Source of the DNA: Strongylocentrotus droebachiensis
Lineage: Eukaryota; Echinodermata; Echinoidea; Camarodonta; Strongylocentrotidae
Assembly (NCBI GenBank): GCA_035222895.1
Contig: JAVYIG010006382.1
Span: 1 to 64,000, forward strand
Reading direction: 5' to 3'
DNA: 64,000 nt
A model generated the notes under the pieces. It saw nothing but the letters and a program-made list of their open reading frames with translations. It was not told the origin of the DNA and searched no databases. Position numbers and translations under genes: made by a program. Shown piece after piece: positions 38,301 through 51,467 of this stretch. The first letter of the stretch is position 1. Each line of letters begins with the position of its first letter.

Positions 38301-39442
38301 GGTAGTTGTCGTGTAAGCTTGGTTCTAGTGTTGAGTTCGTCATCAGCGTAGCACTAGGCAGCAATGTCTACGGTTAAGCGTACTTTTAAGTGCGGCCAAG
38401 CAGAAGAAGTAGAGGCGAAGAAAATAGTCGAGTTCTCCGCAGATCCCGGAAATTACTCTTTTCTTGTGATTGCGTGTAGGAAAAGAGGCTTTCTCTTTCT
38501 CTCCTCATCTTTTCTCTTCTCCCTTTACCAACGGTGATTTAAGAAAAGGGGAAAATAAAGTTAGATGAGATTAAGAGAAAGGGTGTTTATAAGAAATATA
38601 TTAGGGTCAAGCAATGATGAGGATATGATGACGTTAAAGGCATTCTTGAGAGAATAGCCTCGGGTGGGTTTGGGGGTAATTTTGAAGGGCACCTGTCTTC
38701 TTACCAAGGACAGAAGGCGGAATAGAAAAAACGCCATATTCTAAGAAAAACTTAAGACTATTGATCTCAACCTCGATGTTTATAAATGTATGACGGCAGG
38801 TCTTAATTCTCACTGTCTCACTTTGTTTATATTCAACTATTTGTTATTAGGTGAACATTCTTTTCGCCAAAGATTTGAAATTCGCTTTTCAAGGTTTTAT
38901 GATTTTAAGATATTTTATCCTAGAACGAGAGATATTACAAAACATAATATCATAATTATAGAACAGTTGATATATTAAATACAAAGAAAAAGAAGCATAT
39001 ATTTACTTGAGTGTTTTTAAAGACCTATTGAAAGTGTACCCTCTATTTCCTAGTGGTGCTATACTTATTAGAAAGGGCTGTAAAAGTATGCTTGTCAAAC
39101 GAAATCAAGTTTATTAATGTGTATTTCGGGTGTCAATCGATGTACATTAAATTAAAAAAATTATGGAAATCTGTTTAATTAGTAATCACATATGATAAGT
39201 CAGACAATATTATATATCGTGTGTACCACTAAAAAAAATGTGACAGCACCATTGGTGAGTAATCGTTGCATTTAATGATCATCAGAAGAAAAGAAGAAAA
39301 AATAGTTATTTTTAATCAATATTTCTTTCTTTCCTTTTTAACCGGGCTGCGGGAACAAAAGGGAATGATCTGAGTTTAGTCCTAAAGAATAAAATCCATA
39401 AAAAAAATGATAGAATTCGTTGTTATTTGTTACAAAAATGAT

Positions 39443-39664
39443 ACATTAGTATATACATGTAATTTACACATTAGTATATGTAATTTACACATTAGTATAT
39501 ACATGTAATTTACACATTAGTATATAAATGTAATTTACACATTAGTATATACATGTAATTTACACATTAATATATACATGTAATTTACACATTAGTATAT
39601 ACATGTAATTTACACATTAATATATACATGTAATTTACACATTAGTATATACATGTAATATACA
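39443..39664. repeat. 25-bp minisatellite, nine units
   Basis: The unit 'acattagtatatacatgtaatttac' (25 bp; given here as 'acattagtatatacatg' plus 'taatttac') is repeated nine times head to tail. One unit is 21 bp. Units 6 and 8 carry 'attaat' where the others have 'attagt', so units 5-8 show a 50-bp higher-order pattern. There are no unique spacers, so it is not CRISPR-like. Confidence 0.95.
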
Positions 39665-40218
39665 CAGGCAAGTCTAACACGTCACAGCTTTCAGCTTGCT
39701 ATACGGAGAGTACACGAACTTTAGAGATCAAATATTATCATTATTCGTTTCCCTTATACTGTGGACATACAATGCTGAGTTACTTTAATGCTGACGAAGA
39801 TGAAATGAGGTGAATTCAGTTAGAAAAATCAGCCTTGGGGCTTAAAAGACGAGACGTAGCTGGCTTTTTTTTCTCTCCCTTCCCTTCTATATGTTATGAA
39901 TGTGAGAGGACATTGTATTTATTGAATCACGGTTGACTACATTTATGCGCTATTTTTAGATCGGCATAATTATCAACCCTTCCTTCTCTCGGCCTGCGAA
40001 ATTACACGGAATTATGCTAAGAGAAATGCGTCTGTTTAACATCACAATTGCCACCTTTATGAATAGTGATCGGAAATCGTCATGAAAGGACACTTGAATT
40101 TCAAGATGTGAAAGCAACAACATCTTTTTTTGATCTTTTTATATCTTTCTCTTTTATTTCATTTGTTCATCTTTATGCAATTTTTTTGTATATTCAATTA
40201 TTTTCAGATTTCCAAATT

Positions 40219-40314
40219 CGTCCCTGTTTTCACGAAGTGACGGTAGTGAGGAAATCGTCACGCAAAGTGAATGCAATTTTTTTTCACTACCGTCACTTCG
40301 TGAAAACAGCGACG
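40219..40314. repeat. Inverted repeat: 31-bp stem, 34-base loop
   Basis: Left arm 40219-40249 ('cgtccctgttttcacgaagt' then 'gacggtagtga') is matched in inverted order at 40284-40314 with a single mismatch. The transcribed RNA would fold into a nearly perfect hairpin. It may be a foldback transposon remnant, a recent inverted duplication or a small-RNA precursor. The other members of the family, if any, are outside the window. Confidence 0.9.
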
Positions 40315-41269
40315 ATTATACATAAGTACGGATACAACGAAATTGTTTAACTATGTGGTTATTTACTTACGTTAGCATGGCGTAGTAAAGTGATAATGCA
40401 CACTGTTCATTGATATTTTACATAATTATACAATCGTTTATTTTTTATTTAAAAAAATGTGTATTGTATGATATGTTTAGGTAACAGTACTACAATATAG
40501 AAAATAGCCTTTATATATTTTAATTACGTTTCAATAAATGTATGATACATAATTAAATAAATACACAAATACATGGATATGTATAGATAAACGAATAAAT
40601 AGATACATATATAAATATATAGATGTATAAATATATAGATTAATAAATAAATAAATAAATATATATATACATTTAGCCCTTGTAAGTTTGTGTTTACTCC
40701 ATAACGAAGTTGGAATAACCCAAAATATGCAAATTAGACCTGTCTATTATTGTTAGGTTTTCCGAGAAAGCTCTCGGTTTCAAAGAGGCAATGCTGATAG
40801 AATAAAAAACAGAAACAGAAAAGAATAATGATCAGCCAGTCTAGCGGGGAAAAAAGCTATTGTGTCGTAACCTTGTAGAAGGGCAAAAAATATATCATTT
40901 TGAAAAATGGGCTACCATAATCCCGGTAAGAGCAGCACATCAAAGTAATTTTAAGTTCAATAAAGTAATCCCAAACGTGTTATTCATGACACACTTTGCA
41001 AGGGCATGTTATCATATAATTATAAATAAAATCAGCTACCCTCTCGGTTTTGTGGTTTCGAGAAGCTCTTATGTTTTCGACACGATTATCAACCTTTTTT
41101 CTTTTCATCCTCTCTTGCGGTTAGCTAAAGTTTTATTTTAGTGTCTTGTTTTACTTGCACGGAAATATAGTTCAGGTCATAACATCTGAATTGTTTATAC
41201 CTACCTCTTTGCAGTATCATTATCATGAAATCTTGCTTCCTCTCCTTTAGATCGTGTCCCTATTCACGC

Positions 41270-41420
41270 CATGTTTATAGGGGCCCACGCTTCGTTCTCA
41301 TTGCCAGTTGTACAAATGAAAGACGGAATGGATAGAACAACATAGGTTATGACGTGCGCATGCGCAAAAGTTTCTGCCTGACTTAATCCTTTTATTACAG
41401 TCGGTCTGCCAGGATGAAGA
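41270..41420. promoter_or_regulatory. NRF1 palindrome in the middle of the large intron
   Basis: TGCGCATGCGCA at 41355-41366 is a perfect match to the NRF1 dyad; it is preceded by 'gttatgacg' (CRE-like TGACGTG). A weak TATA-like 'gtttatagggg' lies about 85 bp upstream. NRF1 sites usually sit in promoters, so an internal promoter is possible, but no first exon or donor could be placed with confidence. Confidence 0.25.
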
Positions 41421-41861
41421 GCGAAAAAAGTTCATGTTGGGGTCACGGTCGGTAAAAATTGCCTAAGTGTATTATAGCGATTGCCAGGGGTTGTACAAAC
41501 TTTGGTCCCAGGTTACCAAAGGCAAACATTAGAAACTGTATGTAAAGCCCCTCTTGGGATGAGTTCTAGCAATATCATTGGACAAAAAGGGAATAGAACG
41601 AGGAAGTGCTTTTTAGTTGCTAAAAAGTATTATCGGAAAAAAATGAAGAAAAGTATATTGAAAAACGTATTGAAAATAAGGCATCTCTTGTCCTCTCTCT
41701 ATTTCTGTATAACATACAATTTCTTCCTTTCATAGCTTAGCTGAGAAGTGTGTGTTTATAATTAAACAGTGCAGGGCATATGATTTAAACACCGATCGTC
41801 TTTACCTAACGTTACCCAACGTTTCATATACAGTGTATATAAATTTTTGCTCCTCCTTTCC

Positions 41862-41996
41862 CTATCTCTCTCTCTCTCTCTCTTTCTCTCTCTGTCTCTT
41901 TCTCATTTCTTTATTCTACCTTTCCCCATCCTTATCTCTTCCGTCTTATTTTCCTCTCCTTCTCACTCTCTCTCTCCCTCTCTCTCTCTCTCTCTA
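41862..41996. repeat. (CT)n-rich tract
   Basis: Interrupted CT dinucleotide repeats over about 135 bp. Similar tracts lie at 37170-37205, 37608-37780, 46679-46800 and 53710-53731. They create spurious Ser/Leu-rich frames. Confidence 0.9.
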
Positions 41997-42699
41997 CATC
42001 TTTCTAATATCATTTCTCTCTAATATTTTACTCCTACCACGATTTGATGTATCTTCAATTATTATTAATCAAAACATCAGATAGGGAATCGTCCTCTTTT
42101 TTAAATCCGTGGAAATTCACCGGATTCTACGAAAACCGCCGTACATAGCTCAACTCCGCATACCACTGCGTATAGTGTTACTGGTTGTACGCGGCGCCGC
42201 GAGTGAGGCGCCATAACGGGTCCCCACATGCCGTGTGTTTGGACATATTTGGTTGGCCGGACTGTTGATTTAAAACAGTAATTTAAAGAATTGACAAACA
42301 TCTTTTTTAATAGTCTTATGTTACGAATGATTGGAAAGGACGAATATTTATGAATGTTAGAGCTATTTGATGCTATACTCTTCGTCAAAACCAAAGGAAA
42401 AGGTTATTGGTTTTACAGTTTAATACGAGGTACCCTAATCTGCTCATGCGTAGATTAGTAAAATCAAGGAGATAAGACCTTGGTAAAATATCAACTTAAT
42501 AGTTCCTGGTGGGAGAACTACATGTATCTATCTATATATTGTGTAGCATCAGTCATGTAGACCTGCAATCGGCGCACACATAGAGCATGTGAAGATAGGA
42601 GAATGAAAGGCAGCTCTCCTCTCGCCGTCTACAGTATGATGTTGACATACACGTTGTATCTCCACATCACCTAGGGGCACGTCCATGTGCATCCCCCAC

Positions 42700-43180
42700 T
42701 CAAGTGGAAGAATGGATATACTTGGAGGGCATAAGGAGGATGGGGTGAGAAGATTGAGGGGAGGGGTGGAGTAAGGGTAAATGAACGGATGGAAATAAGA
42801 AGGGGGAGAGGTGGAGATAAGATGGGAGAGGTGGAGTAGGGATAGGGGATATAGTGAGAAGAAGGAGGGGAGAGGTAGAATAGGGATGGGTGAAAAGAAG
42901 GAGGGGAGAGGTGGAGTAAGGGTACGGGGATGGGGTGAGAAGAAGGAGGGGAGGGTGGAGTAAGGGTACGGGGATGGGGTAAAAAGAGGAGAGAAGAGGT
43001 GGAGTAGAGGTAGGAGGATGGGGTGAAAAGCAGGGGGAGGGGTGGAGTAACGGTAGGGGTTTGGGTGAAAAGAAGAAAGGGAGAGATATAATAAAAATAG
43101 GGGAATGGGGTGAACAGAAGGAGAAGAAATAGGGAGTAGGAAAAGGAGAAGGGTGACAAGAATGAGGGGAGGTGGCATAG
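42700..43180. repeat. Purine-rich GGGGAGAGGTGGAGTA minisatellite
   Basis: A tandem array of units of about 50 bp built from 'gatggggtgagaagaaggag' and 'gggagaggtggagtaagggt'. The + strand is almost entirely purine. Two overlapping minus-strand open frames (209 and 162 codons, Pro/Ser/Leu-rich) are by-products of the array, not genes. Confidence 0.9.
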
Positions 43181-43599
43181 GTAGAGGATGAGTAGAAAAG
43201 AGGGGGTGGATGGGGGTTTAGAACGAATGACGAAACAAACGAGTGATGTGAGGAAGGTAAGAGGACGGAAGGACGATATGTTAAGTTCTTGACGATGATC
43301 TCATAAAGAAGTTTTGATTTAGAAATGGAGGGCAGAGTAAGAGGTGATACTTAAAGTACAATATATTTGAATTATGAAATTTAATAGGTGGCTTAATACG
43401 TGGTTGGTTTGAAAGCATTTCGAGAGTAGTTAAAATAAAATCAGAGAGGGTTACAAAAGTATGGAAATTGGTAAAGGCGTCAATTTAAATCACGATTTTA
43501 AACGAAAGGTACACCAAAAATTAGTGGTCCTATAGTGGTGATAAAAGTGGGAGAGAAGATATAATTATGAAGATGGCAAAGGGCGTACCAGAGCCTACC

Positions 43600-43720
43600 T
43601 CCTTGCTGCAAATTCCCCCGGCCGCAGTGGCGGGGAAACCCGGGGATGGGATTGCGGTCAGCCGTCTGCTAATTGCACGAAATTGCGTAGTGCGGGTCAT
43701 AATGCGAGAGCGTCAAGTTT
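43600..43720. promoter_or_regulatory. Candidate conserved-type regulatory element
   Basis: A 120-bp GC-richer, high-complexity block sits next to simple repeats. It includes 'cccccggccgcagtggcggg', 'ctgctaattgcacgaaattg' and 'gggtcataatgcgagagcg'. TAATTGCAC and an octamer-like 'ataatgcgag' suggest homeodomain or POU sites. Non-coding. It is one of the better enhancer candidates in the intron on appearance. Confidence 0.25.
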
Positions 43721-46678
43721 AGGTGGCCTAACTTCAAAGAAAGAAAAGAGAGGTGGGAAGAGAGAGAGACAGCGGGGAGCGAAAACAAGAGAAGGGTGAG
43801 GAAAGAGGGAACAGGATGGGAAAATAAACGGGAAGAATGAAAGGGGGAAATTTGGACGTGCGATGGTGTAGAAGTAATGTGTTTTTATCAGGCAATTATT
43901 GCGCCATGTGGCAGCGAGTTTTCTTTCTTGTTTCTCTTCTTAGAAGCTACCATACACAGAAAATATCGACTTTGACAAAAAAATTGCGCACATGTATATT
44001 GGATGGAATATATTGTTTGAAAATCCACGTAAAGCTGTAGTTTGGTGGGGTAATACTGTGACTTTATTGGGTAAAATTTCGATCTTGCCACCATCGTGGT
44101 TGAAAAGGGGGAAATTTATTTCACAAGCATGTTAAACATTTAGGTTTTTATATTTCGTTACCACTTTTAAGCTAGGTATGTTATAATGACAAGTAAGTTT
44201 CTTTGGAGTTAGAAAGGAATTTCGACTTGCCTTTTTGCCTCATTTCAAACGTTTGCTTAAAGTAGTTCTTTGTCTGGATGAACTTTGTATTTAAAGTAAT
44301 ATTTGATTTAAGTGTATATCACTGCAACTTAAAGTGACCCACAATACTGAATTGTTTAAAAAAAAGAGAAATAGAATTTAAAAGTTCTACAAGAACGGGA
44401 CCTGGAAGTAGAAATATCCACCACAAATCGCTAGATTTTAGTATTGTCAATCTAGGGGGATTTAATACGGTTTTTTCCTTCTAAATATAAAACCTAAATT
44501 TAATGTTTTTGCTTGTAAGTACAATGACATATATAAAGTGGTAACTTACCACATCACCGCAATAGATTTTAAAATCACATTTTTATATGAAAAATAGATT
44601 AAAACGTTCTTATCCATCAGTGGATTGAAAACAAAAATAAACACAATGTCGTTGAGATGCCGAAGATAGATTATGGCTTAAAATGAGCATAAAAGAGTGC
44701 TCCATTATCGCTTTCAAGATATGATATTTACTCAAAAAGTATATTTAAACAATACGTAATAAATGGAATATTTTGACTATATTAATCATGTTTCATCCAA
44801 AACATTGGGGTATAGTTTATATGATAACGTGTTCTAAAATTGAGCAAAGTTGTATTAAAACAGTATAAAGTCTTGTGATGTAGTGCTGATGATGAAATTA
44901 TCCATACCTAAAACTTAGGCATTATTGGATTTTTTAAAATTTAATGTAAAGGATAATTCTGTCTTTCTTCGTCGACTAATTACCTAATGGAATTGGATTG
45001 TTCATGTATATTGGAGGTGGGTTCAAAGGAATGATGATCGCGATCCCATATAGAAGGAAACACCAGAAAATCGAAAACAGGTTAATCAGGTCATTCTACA
45101 AAAAGACAGTGACATTTGACATTTCTTTTCTCGTTTTCTCCCTTTTCCAATTTTCTTTTAAACCCTGTGGCATTCATATCAACAGAATATTGTACAAAGT
45201 AGCATAAAAACAAGTTGTATGTTATATTCTGTTTGCATTGGGAGGATCCCTTATCATGTGATCCATCTTTCATATCTCCCACCTGACTAATCACGTGATA
45301 GATCTTCCCATAGGCGGGTAAAAGATTTGCATGTCGTGTTTCCTTTCGTCTCCAAGTGTGACATAGATTTCATGTCGTCTTTTAGATAACATCTGGGAAA
45401 GGGATTTGAATTTCTTAGTGAGATAAGAATAACTGTAATATAGGTCCTAATCAAGAGTCTGATTATATATTCTGACAAGTTGAACTCCCAAGAAATTGAA
45501 GATTACCGACTCGGGGAATCATAGGGGTGTTCTAAAGTGACTTCTTACCGATACAGACATAACGTTCTATTTGCTTTTCTTGGAATTATGACGGGTGTGC
45601 TTGTTAAGTATAGAATAATACCGATTCTAATCTCCTTGATAATCCTATGCACAGGTGATTATTACAAGATCTGTCTACGTCTAGGATAGTTTTCATAAAA
45701 TAACGATCGTTGCTGTTTCCCTTTTTTTATTGGCGCTTTGTTTCAAATTTGAGGATACTGAAGACACACGAGAAACATTCGCAAACACGTCAGCTTCATT
45801 TTTTCCCGAAGAGGCAAGTCGTATTACAACTCTGACTATACTCGTAGCTCAAAACTTCCATATGTCCAGGGATGAAAAGAAATCCTTCTGTTTTATTCTT
45901 AGATTCTTTGTTAGACTCAAAACACTTATCATGTAAACTTTACGTAGCAGTATATTGCTTTCGTCAGCTTCTCAAATTCAAATTATGCTAAAGGCATTGT
46001 ATTTGCGCTGTCATGTACGCGAACTTAGAAAAGAAATGTATAAATTTCCTCGTGATGACAACGAAACGTCTGCAGACAATAAATATTTAATGATAATATT
46101 CACTTGATGACGTCGTAAACTTCTGTTCGAAGCCGCTTATAATGATGGAAAGATTTACCACTTGGTTTATATGAAGACCTTCCGAAGAGACTGTCGAGAA
46201 ACCGCTAACAAGCAAAATGCTATAAAATTACAGGAATTAAAAACACATTTAAGAAGTTTATGTAAATACAGATAGTTGGGATAATGTTGCGGCTAGATTT
46301 ATACTTCCTAATCTTCGTATTATCAAAGGCCATCGCATTGTCATGACTGCGAATATTCGAGTATTTTTATGAGGTATTGTTACTTTACAAATCCCATAGT
46401 TTACAGCGCTTCTGTTCGGTTGCCTTTTTTGTATTTTCATGGGTTCGCGTGTCAGCTCACGTTGATGTGTATTATTTCGAAAGGGTTGTTGCACTTTTTC
46501 ATTTCCTTTTTAAGATTGTTATGATGTTCAAGCTAGCCGATGAATTTAAACGTTTTTTACAGCGCCCCTCACCGCCGTCTCCCCGTCTGTATACGTTCTT
46601 TTCTCTCCTCGAAAATTGCCCTGAGCAAGTCAGCAATCATTGTATAATTCTCCATTTTCAACAACTTTGAGGCAGCCT

Positions 46679-46714
<36 letters not shown>

Positions 46715-49700
46715 CCTTCCTCTCTTTTTCTCACTGTTTCTCATTCCCTTCTACCCACTCACTCCGATTTTCTCTTTCTCTCTTTCTCCCTCCCTCTCTC
46801 CAAATGCGGATCCAGGGATTCACATTTTGAGGGGGCGCCCGAAAAAAAAACACCTTACAATGCATGCGTGCTATTGAGGGCGCAAGCAAGCATAATACGT
46901 GCATTCTTCATCAGGGGAACGCGTACCTTCTGTCCCTGCCCCCTCCCCCCCCCCCCCTCTCCCCTCCCACCCCTCTCCTCATCTGCTCATACTTCTTTCC
47001 CACTATTCTCTTCAATTTACTCATGTCGTTTATTGCCCAGTCATTTATCGGTCAGTCATACAGCAAATGTACCTGCATCCTCGAACGATACATCTTTATT
47101 TGTTTGGAATCCTCCTCACAGAAAATAGACGTGTAAATTCAATGTCATAGAAATCTCACTGATCGAATCCGCTGTCTAGAGCAATAAAGGAGATGAAATT
47201 TCATTCCAATTTGTTGTCGACTTACGAATTAGTGATGGAGTTCCAATCAAGCTTTCATTTCCAAGTGATTTGTTATGTTTTTTTTATATGTCTCATTCTC
47301 TCATGAGTTAACGATTAATGTTCTAGGTAACCACAATTTTTATTTTCAGTTTTCAGTAAGCTATAACTTTCTCGCATTCTGTAATGTTATTATTGTTTCT
47401 GTCTTTTCCCAACCAACCCACGCTCTTTGCTGTCTTTCAAAAGTTCTTTCTGTCCCTGTAGTGTGATAATGGAAAAAATACATAGCTTTACGAACCTTGG
47501 GAGTCTAATAGAATATTTTGTAGTTGTCCTGATCTTAGTTAACATAACAATGACATAGCTGGCGCTCTTTATAGTTCTTCTGGAGAAGTAATCTGAACAA
47601 CCGTAGCATGAAGAAAAAAAAATGTGGGCTTTAAATGTGCATCGTTTTATCTATCAAAAAAACAAAAAAACAAAAACACATAACAAAAACAAATATGTGA
47701 ATGCCAGTGTGATCGTTTAGATCTAAATGTATTTAACAAATAAGAATAGTATTTAGTCAATTGGGGGTTACTCGGTGCTCGGTAGATACAATTCGTAAGG
47801 ATATATTTTATATACGATTTGTCCTTGTGAAAAGGATACTATATTAGCATATGATATGACACCCTAATGAATGCACATCAAAATGAAATCATCGTATTCA
47901 TCATTATATTCATAACTGTTTAGACCTTTCATTGTATACTTTCCTGTAATATAAACCATTAAAACAGTATTGATAAAAACAAATATTTGTCTAATTGTTT
48001 CTCTTGTGTTACAGACATATTCAACACGTAGAAATTTGAATTTATATATAGTTATATTTGTCACTTGTTTCGTGAAAGTTAATTAAGGGGAAGGCTGTTT
48101 TTATTTTTATTCAGATTTTTCATAATTTAGGGAGGACGGTTTATTCTACGATTATTTATTATCAAATTCGCCCATGAGCGTATGCTTTCAAGTAGTTTCG
48201 GCGCCTTACAAACCTCGTATATTATGATTTCCCTTATTATTATTTACAAGACATACGGATACAACGATATGACTTCATTGAGTTCGTATCATTTAAGAAT
48301 GATCATAATTACGATGATGTATGCTTGAAGTCAAGACAAATGCAAACCAAACCCCAGAACTGATATTTACCACAGCCCAAAATTATTCTGATATATAATT
48401 CATATTTTCACAATGTGGATATAAGATAGATCATGTTGAGAAAAATATATATGAGAATGACCTATATTCGAGTTTTTAAATCAAGAAATGTAGAAATCCT
48501 TGAAATATTTGAAGCTGGAAAAAGTGAGAAAATAAAATGGCAACCTTCCTCAGAACTATTATACCCCAAAGCTTATTCTTGAATTCTTTGTATAGTTGTA
48601 GAGAAAGGTGCCGAAAGAAGAAAAAGGAAAATGGAATCGCTTCTTGTAAATAATTAAATTCAAAAGTACGCCAAGAAAAGTTGGAAGAGGGGAACGGGTA
48701 GGGAAATAATGGGGAGTATAGAAATATGAAAATTAGAGTACTTTTGTCCGATGGATTTCTTTCAATTTTTCACAATTGTCAAGTAAAAACAGCCGAGTAT
48801 CGCTATGCAGCATGCATGCATTGTATGGACTGTCACATTCAAGATTGTGTTTACCGTTGCCATATTTGTACAAGTTGACAATACAAATCCTATAAAGTCC
48901 ATCGAAAAAATATTTTTGAATATTTCCTTTGGTAAACGGTTAAAATTATGAGCTTACATTTATTATCGAACAAGTGTTGGGATACAAATAAAAAGAATAT
49001 TTCGATTTATTTCTGCTCCTTTCTTAAATTTAGAATAAAGATCTGGTTGAAATGTTGGTATGTGTAAAATATTAAACCGAGACTGATATTTTAGTCCCCA
49101 AAGCCTTCACTTACAATTTAACCGAAATCAGTATTCTATAGCAGTATCTAATTCCAAATATATTTTTAAAAGAATTCAATATACTGTACATTTATGTAGC
49201 TAACTGAGTGCCTGCTTTGGGGTTTTCTCTTTTCTTTTTTTTTAAATTTCCCTCAAGAGGTACTATAAATAGTAACACTGTGAGGTCCAGTTCTATGAGG
49301 GAAATCAACATTCACTCAACAATTCACATACTTTCAGCATGGTTTCACCCACACAACACATTCAAAGAATATATGTATACATGTATTTATATAGGCCATA
49401 CATTATATACAGTATGCATGTAAATGCTATCGAAAGCTTGTTTGAATATGATCAGATATAATTTCACCAAATCTGTCTAACGTATCAATAAATGTTGTGT
49501 TTATTATATATTCGACCTTAAAACTGTGAATTTTTGCGGGGTGAGTAATCAATCGGGAAACCAAATTGCAAACCGAATGGGCCGAAAGGTAATTGTGCAC
49601 TTTTGTTACGGAATTTATTGTCACGTGTGAAGTAGAAAAGACTCTAGTTCGAGGACTGTTTTGTGTCTTTTCATACAAATAAAGAGCTTCAATTGAATGT

Positions 49701-50293
49701 ACTGTTGGACGAATAAAGAGCCTCACTATTCTCTGTTGTTTATTGCAAAATTGCACTTTAGAGTCTAGTGTCATTGAACGCACTTGAAATAAGTGTTTCT
49801 TTTATGATTAAAAACTTGGTGCATGCAAAGGTGATTTTTCACCATGCTATATTTTGACAGTCTCGTGCAGACTTTTGGCAGAGTTGGTTAACAGTAGCAA
49901 GTTTTGAAGTCACCAGTTGATTGGGACCCGCCAAATAAAGAACTGTTTTGTCGATTGGTTAGCTATCTACCTGGAGAAAGTAGAGTCACTCTAAGATTAC
50001 TTGATATTCCTCTTGGAGAACAGTATCTTTAAGGAAAGCTGAGGGAAATATTTAAAAAGTAATGCTACACTCTTCTTTGTGATGTCATCCAGCTTGATTC
50101 GTAAGGGCTTGCATCGTTGTTTGTTGTAAAACATCACCTACTTGCCACAGCTTCTCCTTGAAACAATCGCAAACTTGATGCTAAAGTGCAGATGAACTCT
50201 TTAACTACATAACCGAGGGAATTCCCCATTTGATTACCGCAGCCAATTTGCCTTTTACAGTTACATTCATACACTCTGTCAAGAAAGGACATT

Positions 50294-50845
50294 TGCAGGT
50301 GATCTTGAAAGTTGTTTCTGGATTCATGAGAGTGGATATCATCGGGATTAAAGTTAAAGGAGACTGTATCCCTTGGATATCATCGGGATTAAAGTTAAAG
50401 GAGACTATATCCATTGGATATCATCGGGATTAAAGTTAAAGGAGAATATATCCATTGGATATCATCGGGATTAAAGTTAAAGGAGACTGTTTCCCTTGGT
50501 TCAACGATTCCTACTTGGTGACATACCTTCATGGTTAATGCTCCTTCGGAAGAACTCTTTCGATTCGTCTACAACTTCATGGGATCTACCTACCACAAGA
50601 TAACCGAAAATCACCAACAATAACTTGACACCAAAAGTCTGCAGGTGATCTTGAAAGTTGTTTCTGGATTAATGAAAGTGGATATCTTCGGGATTAAAGT
50701 TAAAGGAGACGATTCCCACTGTGTGATATACCTTCATGGTTAATGCTCCTTCGGAAGAACTCTTTCGATTCGTCTACAACTTCATGGGATCTACCTACCA
50801 CAAGATAACCGAAAATCACCAATAATAACGTGACACCAAAAGTCA
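50294..50845. repeat. Nested tandem duplications (about 42-bp and 206-bp periods)
   Basis: 'tggatatcatcgggattaaa' followed by 'gttaaaggaga' is repeated four times from 50334 to about 50490 with a period near 42 bp. A larger block beginning 'taccttcatggttaatgctc' and containing 'ttcgattcgtctacaacttc' and 'accacaagataaccgaaaat' occurs at 50525 and again about 206 bp later at 50731. 'tgcaggtgatcttgaaagtt' occurs at 50295 and 50640. The copies are close to identical, so the events are recent. Confidence 0.9.
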
Positions 50846-51120
50846 GTAACAAGGGGCTGCAGGTATCTCTCCTGCGGCGAGGGCGTGTATCTGTCTTTGA
50901 TCTGAAGGGGGTGTCGCGATAGCCGTCTAGCAGGCGTTTGGAGCATCCCGAACCCAAGACTTTCCATGCCGCAATTTGGCGAGTACTCTGGGACAGGTTG
51001 GATGCCGTGGTTTGAGAACGCTAACACCTTCTGTACGTTTTTATCACACATGTTGATTCAAAAATCTGAAGCCAAAGAAGTGAAACAGCACTTTTTTCAT
51101 AACGATAATGATTCTGATAG

Positions 51121-51190
51121 TAAAATATGATTATACAGCGCTTGACACTACTTTTTCTAAGCACTGTACTATTATCATATCTGTAAACTC
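51121..51190. repeat. SINE/'agcgct' element fragment
   Basis: 'gattatacagcgcttgacac' followed by 'tctaagcactgtac' resembles the 'tttatatagcgctt...ctaagcactt' opening at 22695. Short remnant. Confidence 0.4.
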
Positions 51191-51408
51191 CTAGTTGTCT
51201 TGTTGTTAGTTGTTGATTTTTTGTTCTTGATGAAGATATGTAAATAACAATAGTAAATCATCAGTTGATTAGACTCATCAGAGGCAATTCACTAAACTTG
51301 TAATTATACTAAGAAAGAAGCTAGAGCTCTGCGATCCTTATAATGTTCTTAAGTTCATGATGATAGAATTATGTTCCTATTTCATGATATTGTTTGCCTC
51401 CATTTCCT

Positions 51409-51409
51409 T

Positions 51410-51467
<58 letters not shown>

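Noticed and set aside
39443-39664. CRISPR-like array
   Set aside because: Head-to-tail 25-bp units with no unique spacers, in animal DNA: a minisatellite.
42549-43178. 209-codon minus-strand open frame (longest in the window)
   Set aside because: It lies in a purine-rich minisatellite; the product is repetitive Pro/Ser/Leu with no domain, and a second overlapping frame (162 codons) exists for the same reason.
46640-47128. 162-codon + strand frame
   Set aside because: Starts in a CT microsatellite and is Ser/Leu/Pro-rich throughout; no splice or family support.
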